From positions 154,204 to 213,838 of the forward strand of contig NW_005434658.1 of NCBI RefSeq assembly GCF_000315625.1: a stretch of DNA of 59,635 nucleotides, given 5' to 3'. Origin of the DNA: Guillardia theta CCMP2712 (Eukaryota; Cryptophyceae; Pyrenomonadales; Geminigeraceae). Position numbers and translations under genes: made by a program. This document shows positions 33,887 to 45,082 of the stretch, piece by piece (position 1 is the first letter of the stretch; the number at the start of each line of letters is the position of its first letter). The notes under the pieces are model-generated. The model had not been told where the DNA came from. It saw only the letters and a list, made by a program, of their open reading frames with translations, and searched no databases.

Positions 33887-35308
33887 ATGCTGGACAAGGA
33901 GGAGAAACCGATCATGGCGTTCGGTGTGATCGCGGACATCCAGTATGTGAGTGAAGCATGCGATGAGGGAGACAAAACCGTGCGGGAGTGATGCTGGCGG
34001 CTGAGACTGCAGCGAAGTAGGAGAGGACATTTGCAGGATGAGATGGTGTAGCAGACGAAGGAGGGAGCAAATGAGTTCGTGTTGTGTTTGTGAAACCCCG
34101 GCAATGTAGGGATGCCTGCATGCGTAGACAGGTGGGTTCGCAGAAGACTAGTTGAAAGAGAGCTGATGCTGCTCACCAAATTCCTGATCCTGTCGTTCCT
34201 CTTCAGGCCGATGCTGAGGACGGCACAAACTTCGACAAATCTGCTGTCAGACGTTATCGAAACAGCCTCAGGGTATTAGATGGAGCCGTGGCGGACTGGA
34301 ACGCCGAGAAGCATTCTCTTGATGTCATAGTTCAGCTAGGTGACATCATTGACGGTATGAACTGGAAGTTGCAGAGCTCCACCAAGGCTCTCGATGACGT
34401 CATGCAGCATTTCTCAAAGCTGCAGTGCGATAAGGTCATTCACGTGATAGGGAATCACGAGCTGTACAACTTCGACCGAGGGACTCTGAGAGATCGCCTA
34501 CTGAAGCCATGGAGACAGAGCCATGACTACTTCTCGGTCTCACCCGTCCCAGGGATCAAGTTGGTGGTGATTGATTCATATGATGTGTCCACCATAGGAG
34601 CAACTTCAGAGGAGTATCACTCTCTCGCACTTGAGATACTCAAGGCAAATAATCCTAATGACACCAGCAAGAACGGGGACTGGAAGCATGGCCTAGAGGG
34701 AGTGGAAAAGCGATTTGTCCCGTACAACGGGGGTGTAGGAAACGAGCTCAAGTTGAAATGGTTGGAGCAAGAGCTGGCAGAGGCTGAGGAGGCTGGCCAA
34801 GTTGTGATCATTCTCTCGCACATCTCAGTCCATCCTGAATCGTGCTCTCAATCTTGCCTGGTCTGGAACTATCAAGATCTCCTGCAGATGTTTCAGTCCT
34901 CAAGCTGTGTTGTTGCTGTGTTCTCAGGTCATGATCACAAGGGAGGGTACGCCGTTGACGAGGTGAGAGAGTGTGTAAGAAAGCCGCATCTTCAGATCTC
35001 ATTCTCACATGTTATCCTCACATGTCATCGTCACATCTCATCCTCACGCTTCTACTGCAGTATGGAATCCACCATGTCACAGTACAGTCTCCTTTAGAGT
35101 GTCTCCCGGAGTCAAGCGCTTATGGTACATCTTGTGCAAACTCTTCGTTGCTGTTGACACGATGGTGACAGGAACAGTTCACGTGTATCAGGACCGACTG
35201 CGCCTTCAAGGTCGTGGGGACGTGCCTTCTCGGGTACACCATGTTGCAAAAGAGCGAACAAGCGCCTCACTTGAGCATTTAACAGGAAATGTGGTTTCGG
35301 TCGAGTAA
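33887..35308 (+). CDS. ADPRM: Manganese-dependent ADP-ribose/CDP-alcohol diphosphatase (ADPRM-like metallophosphatase)
   Basis: Exons 33887-33946, 34207-34962, 35061-35124, 35172-35308; 338 aa, the normal length of this family. Metal-site motifs in order: FGVIADIQY (first D/Q block), QLGDIIDG (GDxxD), VIGNHELYNF (GNHE), ILSHISVHPES (SH block), FSGHDHKGGYAVDE followed across an intron by YGIHHVTVQSPLE, and after the last intron TVHVYQDRLRLQGRGDVPSR, a C-terminal block typical for ADPRM. The enzyme splits ADP-ribose and CDP-choline or CDP-glycerol type diphosphates in the cytosol. All metal ligands expected of a calcineurin-like phosphoesterase are visible. The first intron is 260 bases; no targeting peptide. 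The last intron is only 47 bases. Confidence 0.92.
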
Positions 35309-35884
35309 GACTCACCAGCACGGGAAGGATGCGAAACATTGAGAGTCGTGTAAAACTAAACCAGGTTGTGGATCCAGCGGGCGAGTTGGCGCAAACATAT
35401 AAGGAAGATGCGAAATGAGATGTATTTTGTAGTATTTTGTAGTATTTCATGTTTGGTTTTTGCGATTGAAGACCTCAGTACAAGAAAACACGCAAACCAG
35501 AGCTCTTCCGTTGACAGATTGACACAAAGTTGGAATGAACCTGTCACTTTATCATGGTTGAGGGTCACAGACGTCTACAGCGGAATCAACTTGATCAATC
35601 AATGGCTCAGTGTGAAGATATGTAGCACAGGCAAGCACATTCATCAGCGATCTGCTGGTTGCTCCCTCTAACACAAGTAGGGTTCAGGGTTTAGGAGACT
35701 GTTCGATTGTTCTAATGCTGCCACACAATGAATGGCTTGGCCCCGCCTTCGATAGCTGTGAGCAAACATTGATTGGTATCACATGGGAGTAAAGAAAGAT
35801 GTTATAACGTACGCAGAGACATCACGGTAGAAGAGCTATTGATTGCATGGATATGTTTATTTAAGGAAATATATTACAATGTTG
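35309..35884. other. Downstream of ADPRM-like gene; no gene seen
   Basis: AT-richer sequence with TTTTGTAGTATTTTGTAGTATTT (split tandem, 35425-35447). A 101-codon frame (35366-35671) has no signature. Confidence 0.35.
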
Positions 35885-36985
35885 TACAAGACCTCCATTG
35901 CCCCTGACTAGCCCAGACGCCTCCCTTGCCGTCATCGATCCTCGCACTCAGACTCGCCCGCGAAACGTCTTGATCCAGCGCTCGACCTGTTGGAGGCCTT
36001 GGCTCGTGCTGCGACGAGAGCTCTCATCACCATCTCTCCGGCTGCTGCTCTGCCGCCCTCAGGGCGGGGGGTCACTTGCGGGGCAGGATCGAGACGGCGG
36101 GAGCTTCGGGCAGGGATCGAGGAAGGAGGGGAGGACCAAGAAGGCTGGGAGGCGACTCTGATGGAACGAGGAGGAGGAGGAAGGTGCATGTTCGTGTTAC
36201 AACATTCAGGTGGGTGGATTGATATAATGGGGAAAGGGTTCCCCTTTACTACACGGTCGGAGTACCGGGAGTTAAAACTTCGGCGGTCAGCAGCTGCTGG
36301 GCACAGCCACGGCTGTACCGAGCACCCCTTTTATGTCAGTGAAACCACCCGGTGCCGCTCGTTATTGACTCAGTGACAAGAGGCAAAATGCACGGACACC
36401 AGCAGTCACGTTTTCACTGCACGCCTCAATATCTGAAAGATTCGTATCCGAACTTACTCCCCCAGTCACCTGCAGGAACTCCGGAACGTTGTGGTTAACT
36501 CAGACCGATGACATGCACGGACTCTGCCGGTCACGGAATAAGTTAAGTGCTGTGGTAAACACCGCCTGACCTCGACGCTTTACCCAGTCCACTGCTCTCA
36601 CTGCAACAATATCACGCAAGCTCTGAGCTCAGGATGCCACACACCCTGTATTCCCCTGCTCCTGCTCCTGCTCCTGACCATGGCCCTCATCATCCTCCTC
36701 CTCCTCCTCGTTCCATCAGAGTCGCCTCCCAGCCTTCTTGGTCCTCCCCTCCTTCCTCGATCCCTGCCCGAAGCTCCCGCCGTCTCGATCCTGCCCCGCA
36801 AGTGACCCCCCGCCCTGAGGGCGGCAGAGCAGCAGCTGGAGAGATGGTGATGAGAGCTCTCGTCGCAGCACGAGCCAAGGCCTCCAACAGGTCGAGCGCT
36901 GGATCAAGACGTTTCGCGGGCGAGTCTGAGTGCGAGGATCGATGACGGCAAGGGAGGCGTCTGGGCTAGTCAGGGGCCGCGAAGA
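35885..36985. repeat. Cassette C: inverted repeat pair
   Basis: Arms 35900-36180 and 36693-36977 are inverted copies with very few differences. The interior of about 510 bases holds GCACGGACACC..GTCACG (36389-) and a relative at 36513, the same motif as beside cassette A. ORFs: 36189-35932 (-) and 36634-36945 (+), each containing PPRSIRVASQPSWSSPPSSI and GEMVMRALVAARAKASNRS. The plus copy has an ATG upstream (MPHTLYSPAPAPAP..). Confidence 0.65.
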
Positions 36986-37640
36986 GGGAGAGAGGAGGAA
37001 GGAGGGATGCAAGCTGATATCACCACAAGCTTGTGTGAGAGGGAGGAGAGGACAATAATCTCGTTGTGTTTTTAATCTTTGTATTTTTACATGAATTCTG
37101 AATGAAGCAATATCTGTTTTGAAAGTGAGTGACATGTGTCGTGAGGAGACTTTGAACTTGATCAGCATCTCTCATTGAGATGCCAGCCAAGGTGGCTGAA
37201 GTGTTTTTGTCGTGAGGGGATACACAGATCTTCATTTGACTCCAGTAAGATGCTTGTTTTATGAAAACAGAACAAGCAATGCTGATAGCTTTACTGGCGA
37301 GTAATCAACATTTCATCCATGCACTGGCACCTCAAAGGAGCCTGAAAGTCTCACTTTATTTTCCGATTTCAACGCTGTGATGTTGTAAGATTCCACAGTG
37401 ACTGTCACCGGGTATGCTGACTGTATTTTCCGAGGAAGCTTCCACGACGCTCAGCTCAGCTGTCACTTAAGAGTCATATGCCGCAGTGCTGCAAGTCCGA
37501 CAGTGATCGTCGTCAGATTATCAGACCACTGTCAACCACAAAGAGCATGAGTCACGTCTAGCTGGTCTCACCGCCGGGGTCTCCGCATGTCCTCTGAGGC
37601 AGGCTTGTAGTTGAAAATGTCGACTAAGGAAATGCACTCG
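36986..37640. other. No gene seen
   Basis: Ordinary composition. Several AGTGACTGTCACGG / CAGTGATCGTCG words (37395-37515) form short inverted repeats but nothing larger. Confidence 0.3.
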
Positions 37641-37684
37641 GTCAAAGGGCTGTGAGGGTAGGGAGGGGACAGGGACGAGGAGAG

Positions 37685-37860
37685 GGTGGAGGAGGAGGAG
37701 GAGGAGGAGGAGGAGGAGGAGGAGGAGGAGGAGGAGGAGGAGGAGGAGGAGGAGGAGGAGGACGAAGACGAGTACGAAGACGAAGACGAGGAGGAGCAGT
37801 AGGACGAGGAGGAGGAGGAGTAGGACAGGGAGGAGGAGTAGGACGAGGGCGAGGAGGAGG
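37685..37860 (+). repeat. (GGA)n microsatellite
   Basis: About 75 bases of GGA, followed by GACGAAGACGAG and GGAGGAGTAGGACG variants. Antisense reads as a poly-proline frame (37642-38121, -) that I regard as a by-product. Confidence 0.95.
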
Positions 37861-38044
37861 AGATGATCTAAGTATGAACACTGGAGGAAACTGTAGCAGT
37901 CGAATATTTATCGCAGTGTGAGGAAGTGATATTGACCTGAACCTGTCAGCGTTGGTTGGGTAGACAAGACAGAAGAAGCAAGGACGCATCTGACAGCACT
38001 CACGGAGTCTGATCTGAGAGAAGTTTCCACATGTAGGTTGGGAG

Positions 38045-38670
38045 ATGCAGAGGTCAAAGTCAGTTGGCCTTATCCTCAACCTTTCGGCCTTCCGCCTCCT
38101 ATGTAGCCTTGTCAATGCCAACGTAAGTGATTCCTACCATCATCCCCCTGATCATGTGGACCCTCTCTTCCTCTCCTTCCTCCCCTCCCTCCCCTCCCCT
38201 CCTNNNNNNNNNNNNNNNNNNNNNNNNNNNNNNNNNNNNNNNNNNNNNNNNNNNNNNNNNNNNNNNNNNNNNNNNNNNNNNNNNNNNNNNNNNNNNNNNN
38301 NNNTATTTCTCTCCTGCTTCTGCCTCCCTTCCCATTTGCTATCCTCTGGCCCTTCCCTCTCCTTTGCCTCATATTTTCCTCGCTCTTTCGTGAGCTCCCT
38401 TTCCCCGATCACGTCCTACTTATCTGTCATGTATGCACACTCCTTGCTCCAGTCGTCGCACTTCCTCCTCGAGCATCTTACTTGGCTGACCAACAGAGAG
38501 CACCAGCAGCGTGGAAGGGGCACACGTTCTTCGACCCCAAGGAAGAGACTTTGAAGGAACCGACAGCTCTGTAACCGCTCGGCTACTTCTTGTGCGTCTT
38601 ACGCTTACTCCCTTGTGAGGTCGCACATTCGACCATCTTTTCTCGATCCTCAGCTTCAAGGTATCCACTT

Positions 38671-38748
<78 letters not shown>

Positions 38749-41700
38749 TTCCTGCTGCTCTTTCTTGTCCTGCTACTGCTACTCATGCTGATCGTCTCAC
38801 TTTGCCATGCAGGAAGCTTTGCTAGGCACACGCTGTTGAACCGTCTGTCTGCAGTCGCGAACCGTCTGATCAAGGTTGTTCTCAACTTGGCTTGTGTTTC
38901 TCACTCCCTTCAGGACGGGGTCGTAGACGAGCCGGCAAGGAAGCGACTGGCGAGTCTCGCGGACGAGGTTCCAACCAAAGTTCCTCTGCGAGCTCCTTTG
39001 CACATAAGGCCGCACACCAACATATCCGAAGGCGAATGCGGGCAGATTAACGAAGAGTGGAAGAGGTAGGAGGGTGGCGAGGATACGAGCTCTTGGATAA
39101 TTCCTGCCTGGTTAAGATGGCTAGATCTTCAGTCCTCCATCCGAGACTGGTCTGAGGCCAGGCCACTCATTAGTACAGAGATGTACTTCCACCGCAGAGT
39201 GTTAGGTGCTCCTGCTCCTCCTGCTCCTCCTGCTCCACTCGTTGCCTTGCTTTTCTTTCTTGCATCCGCCTTCCTTTTCTAATTTCTCCTCCTGCTCCGT
39301 TCCTCCTCCTCCTACTGCTTGCTACGCACATAACTCCTGCAGACGAGGTCGGTTACTTCGACGAGGGCCCGACGTTATTCAGGGATCCGTTTGAGAGTCA
39401 GAAGGTTGAGAGCATCCGATCGGCTCTTGCTAGCTCCTCCTTCCTGCAGGTATCGCTTGGCGTCCCTCCTCCAGCGCTACCCCCGCCCCAACCCATCTCC
39501 TTCCATCCCTCTCTACCTTCCTCTCTTATTCTTTTCCTATCTCCCCACTCATCTCTTGCTGTTGTTCTCACCTTTCATGACCTCCCTCCATCCCCTCGTT
39601 GCCTCCTACTCGTACCCGCACCCTCTCCTCGCTTGCCACCCTCTTCTTCTCTCCAACTGAAACTCTCCTTCCTCCCAGACGGTGCAGCTGCTGCTGGATG
39701 CCGTCGGGTCTGTTAGTCGAGAGGTAGTGGACGGCTTGCACGTGCAACTGCCTGGTGACGGGGATGACGAACAAGGAGCTGATCTTGACGCGTCATTCGC
39801 ACGACGAACTCGAGGTTCATTGCACGTGCCTTCCGCTGCCTCTTCCTCGTGCTCCTGGTCTTACACTTTTCTCGTCCTCTGACCTCGTGCTGCAGGAGAG
39901 GCTGCGCGAGTACCTCGGTTTATTCGTATGCTCCCCTGCCGTCCTTGCATGCGCTAGTGACTCGTTGTCAAGATGTTCTCTTCCTTGTGGGGCAACCAGG
40001 GCGACCTCGGTGGGCTCCTCCTCCTCCTTTTCATCCTTCTGCTCCTCCTCCTTCCTTTCCTGTGCTGCTGCTGCTCCTCCTCCTCCTGCCTTTCTCAGAC
40101 CCCTTTGATGCGCAGCTCTTGCTCCTCTGGATGCGAAGAACGTCAACGCTGCTGAGACGATCACGTCGAACTGCTCTTCCTCCCAACTTGTCGTCAACCA
40201 TCTAGAGGAGGCTGTCCGTCATATCTCAGGTAGTGGAGGTTCCACACGCCCAGGGCTGACGCGTTTTGCTCGTCCAGGGTTTGACAGCGACACGAACAGG
40301 ATAGACTTTGTGCTTGACAACTCAGGGATCGAGCTCTTGTAAGATAACTTTCCTTCCTGACCCAACAACTCAACACAATGTTTGGTGTGATCTTCCCTCG
40401 CAGCTGTGACCTCGTCCTCACGGAGTTCCTCCTTTCCTACGGGTTTGCAAACAAGGTTGAGATTGCCTCGAATCGTGTGCACTTACCAACCAGCCCCGTC
40501 CTCTCCTTCCCCTCCTTTCTAGGTTCGTCTCCACACCAAAGGAGAGCCTCTTTTTGTCTCGGACGCTATGACCAAAGACGTCCGTCCCTCTCGCTTCATC
40601 CGCTTCCTCCTCTCATAGCCTGCAGGTCGACATGCACATCACGTCGTTGGAAAATCATGACAACGCGCTGCTGAAGGTGAAATGTTGTACCGCCTCCTTC
40701 CCTTCGTCCCTCCCTCCCTCTCTTCGTCCCTCCCTCCCTTCGTCTCTCCCTTTCTCCCTTCGTCCGTCCCTCCCTTCCTCCCTCTCTTTCTCCCTCCCTC
40801 CCTCCCTCGCTCGCTCGCTCCCTCCCTCCCTCCCTTCCTCCCCCCTACGTCCCTCCTCCCCTCCCCTCCCCTTCCTCCCTTTTCCCCTTCCCTTTCCCTC
40901 CCCTTTCCTCCCTCCCTCCCCCTCTCCCTTCCATCCATCTCCTGCTCGCACTCCCCTCCTGTATCAATGATCGTTCTTCTGTTGTGTCTGCCTCTGTCTC
41001 AAGCTTTCTCTCTTTCCTCACGTATCGTTCATTGTTTCCTTTGCTTGTCGCTGCCTCCACCTGACTTTCTGCCTTAACGTCGCCCCGCATGATACAGAAG
41101 CTTGGCTTGAACCTGCGAAGGCACGTCAACGAGGGCCTCATCGAAATTCAGAGGTGAGGGAGAAGAGGGGGCGGAGGGGAGCTGAGATTCTGTTTTCCTT
41201 GACCCTACAGTCACATGTTCTGGACTTCCCCCCGCCTCTTCTGGGAGATGCCCTCTTCCCTCGCGCAGCAGCTCCGGTCCTCCTCTCTCGTCATCGTCAA
41301 AGGAGACGCAAACTACAGGCGCCTGGTCTGTCTCTGCTCCTTCTATCCTCACGCTGCTCACTCTTCCTCCTCCTCAGATCGGCGACCGTCAGTGGCCATG
41401 CGAGACGTCGCTGCAGGTATGTGCTGTCGAGTTCGGGGGAGATGGATGAAGGGCGTTCAGGACATCGTCAAAGAATGGTTCCCCTCGGCCCTGCTCATGC
41501 TGAGGACCATGAAGTGCGAGATCGCGGTTGGAATCAACAAAGGTAAACGATTTCGGGTGTTATCTCCCTTCCCCCATCCCTCAAACCCTCTCCTTGTCTT
41601 TCTCTCCTACTGTACCCCTGCCTCCCTGCCTCCCTGCCTCCCTGCCTCCCTGCCTCCCTGCCTCCCTCCCTGCCTCCCTCCTTGTGTGCATTGCTCAACC

Positions 41701-41845
41701 GTTCACTCTTCCACCGTACCAGTCATCGCTGACTTATTGTGCAGAAAAGGAGGAGCGACTCTTTCGACAAGACCCCAGCTGGCAGGTGACCGGCAAGTAC
41801 GGGTCCATTCAGTTTGTTCGAGGCGGTCAACTTAAGACAACATAA
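38045..41845 (+). CDS. DUF89/ARMT1-like damage-control phosphatase family protein
   Basis: The possible first exon 38045-38122 encodes a signal-like peptide (MQRSKSVGLILNLSAFRLLC) before gtaagt; the next intron contains the assembly gap. Later exons give SFARHTLLNRLSAVANRLIK (near 38814), DEVGYFDEGPTLFRDPFESQ (39341-), ERLREYLGLF, MFSSLWGNQGDL (39973-), DAKNVNAAETITSNCSSSQL, RIDFVLDNSGIELL (40300-), CDLVLTEFLLSYGFANK (40404-), VRLHTKGEPLFVSDAMTKDV, HMFWTSPRLFWEMP, LVIVKGDANYRRL (41290-), DRQWPCETS, and finally WQVTGKYGSIQFVRGGQLKT ending TAA at 41845. FVLDN..ELF..L, the KGDxNYR block and GKYGSIQF are the DUF89 signature; the Asp and Asn of FVLDNSG and KGD bind metal. Members dephosphorylate damaged sugar phosphates or methylate carboxyl groups. 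Exon borders are approximate. Secretion is inferred only from the uncertain first exon. Confidence 0.82.
38204..38303. other. Assembly gap (100 N)
   Basis: Run of N in a CCTCCCCTCC-rich intron; the round length suggests an unsized scaffold gap. An exon of the DUF89 gene may be hidden here. Confidence 1.
38668..38752 (+). repeat. (TGCTCC)n hexanucleotide repeat in DUF89 intron
   Basis: Fourteen or so copies of GCTCCT just before the acceptor of the SFARHTLL exon. The same hexamer occurs at 58198-58247 and, inverted, at 59387-59463. Confidence 0.95.
40690..40945 (+). repeat. (CCCT)n simple repeat in DUF89 intron
   Basis: CCCTCCCT/CGTCCCTC polypyrimidine tract. A second CCCTGCCT array is at 41618-41680. 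Confidence 0.95.
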
Positions 41846-42153
41846 CCCTCCCGGCCGCGACGGTCCAGCTGCGCTCTTTTGAACTAAGTTAGGCAAGCAG
41901 CTGAGCTGTTTCTTACTTAGTCAGTTTACCAGTCTAGGAGGCGAAGCCTGACTGGCGGCGTTGGGTGGGCGGGCCCAGCAGTGAGTGCCCAGCTGACAGT
42001 GCCCTCCCGGAGTCCAGACAAGCCTTTGGCGGCCTGAAACCGTTCCGTGCCCATGCGCGGCCAGACTGAACTTTCAAGTTTGGGGGCCTAAAACCATGAC
42101 AGACTTTAGCGGCTTGAGTGTCGGCCCGGACTTCATTACTGGCACTTTGTTAC
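41846..42153. other. Intergenic, weakly GC-rich
   Basis: Contains a mild version of the GC islands (CGGCGTTGGGTGGGCGGGCCC) and TTTACTCAAG-like text near 42148 (gttactcaagac). No gene. Confidence 0.4.
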
Positions 42154-42268
42154 TCAAGACTTATTTGTAAATGGCAAGAGTTTATCACTGCAAAGGTGAA
42201 TGCCCTCAACGCTGAGCCGACCTAGCTGGAACCGTTTAATTTCCATTGCGTTGGGTCTCACGTAGCTC

Positions 42269-43758
42269 TTGAAGACCACCCACGTTCCCACCCTCCAATA
42301 CTTCTTACGTGGAATCTCCCCGGCCTTGACAGCTGCCCAGTGCAAGTGCTTTGACGTCGCGAATCTCCGTCTTCTTGCGAAGGTTTCAGTGGCCTCAGCA
42401 ACAGGCACCGTTGAGTGCATGTCATCCGACCTGCAACCTGCCCCTGACACCCCTCCATCTGACCTTCAGTTCGCCTACTTCAAACGTCAGTTGCCTTATA
42501 GTGCTGGAGGAGATGGGTTCACCCCGCAGGAGGGCGTGGCCTACACCGCATTCTGGTCTGCGACTGCCAAGTTTCTCAAATGGGCGGGAGACATTGCCAT
42601 CTTCCAGCATTGGATGTTACCTACACCGCCACTCTTCCACCGGATCAATTCTGAGACCGAACTTCGAATCCGCCAACCGCAGCAAGCGGACGCTGGGAAT
42701 GTTGTCCCCATGCTGGCTGCCTTCTTGGACACTCACAGGCACTTGATGGAGCAGGGAATCTCGGCGTACACCTCCTTGGCGGAGCTTCCTCAGGCGTGCG
42801 ACAATGACTGGATCCCCTAGCCTGAATTATTTGGGACGTCTTGTAGTGTGCTTTTCATCCCCGCCCAGCGGGAGCTCACGGCTCAGTTCCTCTCGGAGTT
42901 TCCTCATTCTGCAGTATTCGAGCTTACCTTTCTGAGCGCCAGCGATCTTTGTTGGCACACCACTCCAGCTTCTCTACTCCCCTTCGAGTACCAGGTCACC
43001 CGGTGGATGAACTTCTGTCTCAGTTTACCCCTCAGCGCAGGATCTGGCACTCAATTATCCAAGGTACAAACCTTGGGATCTTTGAGCAGCAGCCCATCAG
43101 CTTGGTGGCTGCCGCTGACAAGTTTCTTCATGCATTGCCGGTTGACCTCCCGCCGCACTGCGATAAATGCCAACATCTTCTCCGTCATCCTGGGGGGACC
43201 ACACACATGGCAACCTGCAGGCACCGCAGCCCGTTATGGACTGATGCGCATGAGAAGTGCAATGCCAGGCAGAATGTTTTCCAACATGACCCTGGAGATC
43301 ATCACGTAGGGATTTTTGAACTTCCGAAATTGCAGGCTACTGGAGGCCGATGGCATGGGTTAATCCTGGACTTCAGCATGTCAGATGTATTCGACAATGA
43401 TGGGATACCGGACCAGGCTCGGAGCAAACTGCAAGCAGAAGCACAGTGGAAGATCCGAGGGCATAGCAATGCATATGATCAGCACGTCCCGCCAAAGGCC
43501 TTTCTTCCCATCATCGCCAGCACTGATGGACTCTTGAAGGATGATGCGTTGCGCTTTCTGTGGTGGCTGGCGGATCGCTCGGCGAACAAAGAAACGTTAG
43601 CGCTGGATGGTCTCTCGGCCTTGCAAGACGTCTCAGGTGATCCGGCTTGCAAACGCATCCGGTCCAGGATCTTTCGTCAGCTCAAGGCCTCCCTGTCCTT
43701 GGGGCAGCCATTTCATTATACTGCCTTCGGCAACGGTCACAATATCTGGTGCGGGTGA
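42269..43758 (+). pseudogene. Decayed non-LTR-retroelement-like ORF, C-terminal part
   Basis: Frame 42269-42820 (MKTTHVPTLQYFLRGISPAL...) ends at TAG, continues open to about 43000, and must shift by one base into 42949-43758. The second part has a Cys/His cluster HCDKCQHLLRHPGGTTHMATC, then HGLILDFSMSDVFDNDG, AEAQWKIRGHSNAYDQHV and FLPIIASTDGLLKDDALRFL. That order (Cys/His knuckle, D-hydrophobic-S/T, A-x-x-E-x-x-K..Y, F-x-P-x..T/S-x-G) is like the tail of reverse-transcriptase ORFs in algal LINE-like elements. The RT core itself is not in the window. An internal stop plus frameshift indicates an inactive copy. Assignment is by pattern only. Confidence 0.45.
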
Positions 43759-43842
43759 AGTTTTACTTATCTTTGAGTAATAAACTTTGACCTGACGGGG
43801 AAAAAGGACATCCTTTGGGAATGTTGCGGGCAAGTTTCCAAG

Positions 43843-44411
43843 ACGCAACGTTTCGTTCGAAAAGCTATTATTGCATCGATTCGCATTGTTGCCCCAGTTC
43901 CTCCCGATCGAACGCCTCCTCTTTTAATGTCATACTTCCAAGATAGCAACCTTTCATATTGTTGCTCCTGCGCGGCGCTCCGGCCGGCAGGAATCAATGA
44001 TAAGAAATAGCAACGTTTCGTATTGTTGCGTTCTGGAGCGTTGGTAGGACGTGACACAAATCTTTTGTTATAAAAAAAAAGATAAAAGTGGCATGACAAC
44101 ACCAGCAACAATTCGAACAATGCTTTCTTTGTTCCCAATTCGAAGCCGGAAACGATGCAAAACTTCATCGTTTCAAATTGTTGCGTTGCCTTGCATGCAA
44201 CTCGTCGTGACAAAAGTCGAATCACATCGATTCAAAATCAAATCGATTCGGATTGTTGCGGTGCAGAGTCGTGCCAGGAGCAACATGGACCGAAGCGATG
44301 TACTTTGACTTTATGAAATACCTCGTTATCATAATGGGGGCCGTGAGGATAATGGAGCCATGATCGTTTTGCCGTGGCACGCCAACACCCGCAACTATAC
44401 GAACTGATGCC
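43843..44411. repeat. Array of short imperfect hairpins, GCAACnTTTCGnATTGTTGC type
   Basis: Units near 43843, 43873, 43944, 44009, 44105, 44166, 44242 and 44391, mostly 60-95 bases apart. Each begins GCAAC/GCATC and ends GTTGC, so it can fold on itself (GCAAC pairs with GTTGC). Unit at 44009: GCAACGTTTCGTATTGTTGC. Spacers are unlike each other, but not of uniform length as in CRISPR. Lies directly 3' of the retroelement-like ORF. Confidence 0.6.
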
Positions 44412-44454
44412 TTTTTCACTCTTCTAGGAATCAAGATTTTAAGTTGAATTCGAT

Positions 44455-44905
44455 TTCACTGGGCCCGGGCTCCGACTCGGACGATGGCGTGACCGGCCTT
44501 TGAGTAAAGACCGGCTGACGGCTGAGTGTTGAACGGCCGGGCCCGGCGCGCCCGGCGCTGGCCTTCCGAGACCGCCGGGCGGTGTCACGGTCACGATGGC
44601 AGGGCTGCCGCCTGAGTGGAGATGAGGGCGTGTACCGTAAGGGCCGGACCGTCACCACCGCGGCAGCGCCGCGCGGGCGGCGCGGCGGCAGACAGTGCCA
44701 GTGACTCGAATGAATGACTAATGACAGCCTAGTGAGCGCCGCCGCGATGCCATGATTGCCAGCTGTTGGCCGGGCGGGCCCGCCCCTCATAGGCCGCGGC
44801 GCCGCGCCGATCACTGCCAGTGACGGAGTCGCCGACGGTGGCCGCAGCCGCGGCCGGGGGCCGCCGCCGAGTCAGTCGGGGCTCGTGACTTCAAGTTGTA
44901 AGTTC
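44455..44905. repeat. GC-rich island 8
   Basis: GC block with tttgagtaaagaccgg (inverse of the TTTACTCAAA motif) at 44501. Flanks CGGCGCGCC and CGCGGCGCC strings. No gene. Confidence 0.6.
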
Positions 44906-45082
44906 CAGTAAAATTTATTTACAAGACTCTCTAGAAGGAAAGTCATCGAAGTCAGAAGCCTACTATTGAGACGAACCATCCTGAGGCTCCGAACAATTGA
45001 TTCAGTGACCGAGCGGAATTAAAAGCCTGACGCCCATCTCTGGCATCCGACCTACACAACCTCCCACTGTGGCAACCATCAT

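Noticed and set aside
37642-38121. Proline-rich protein on the minus strand
   Set aside because: Mainly translation of the GGA microsatellite; the remaining part has no family signature.
43843-44411. CRISPR array
   Set aside because: Units are degenerate, spacing uneven, no cas genes, and the host is a eukaryote.
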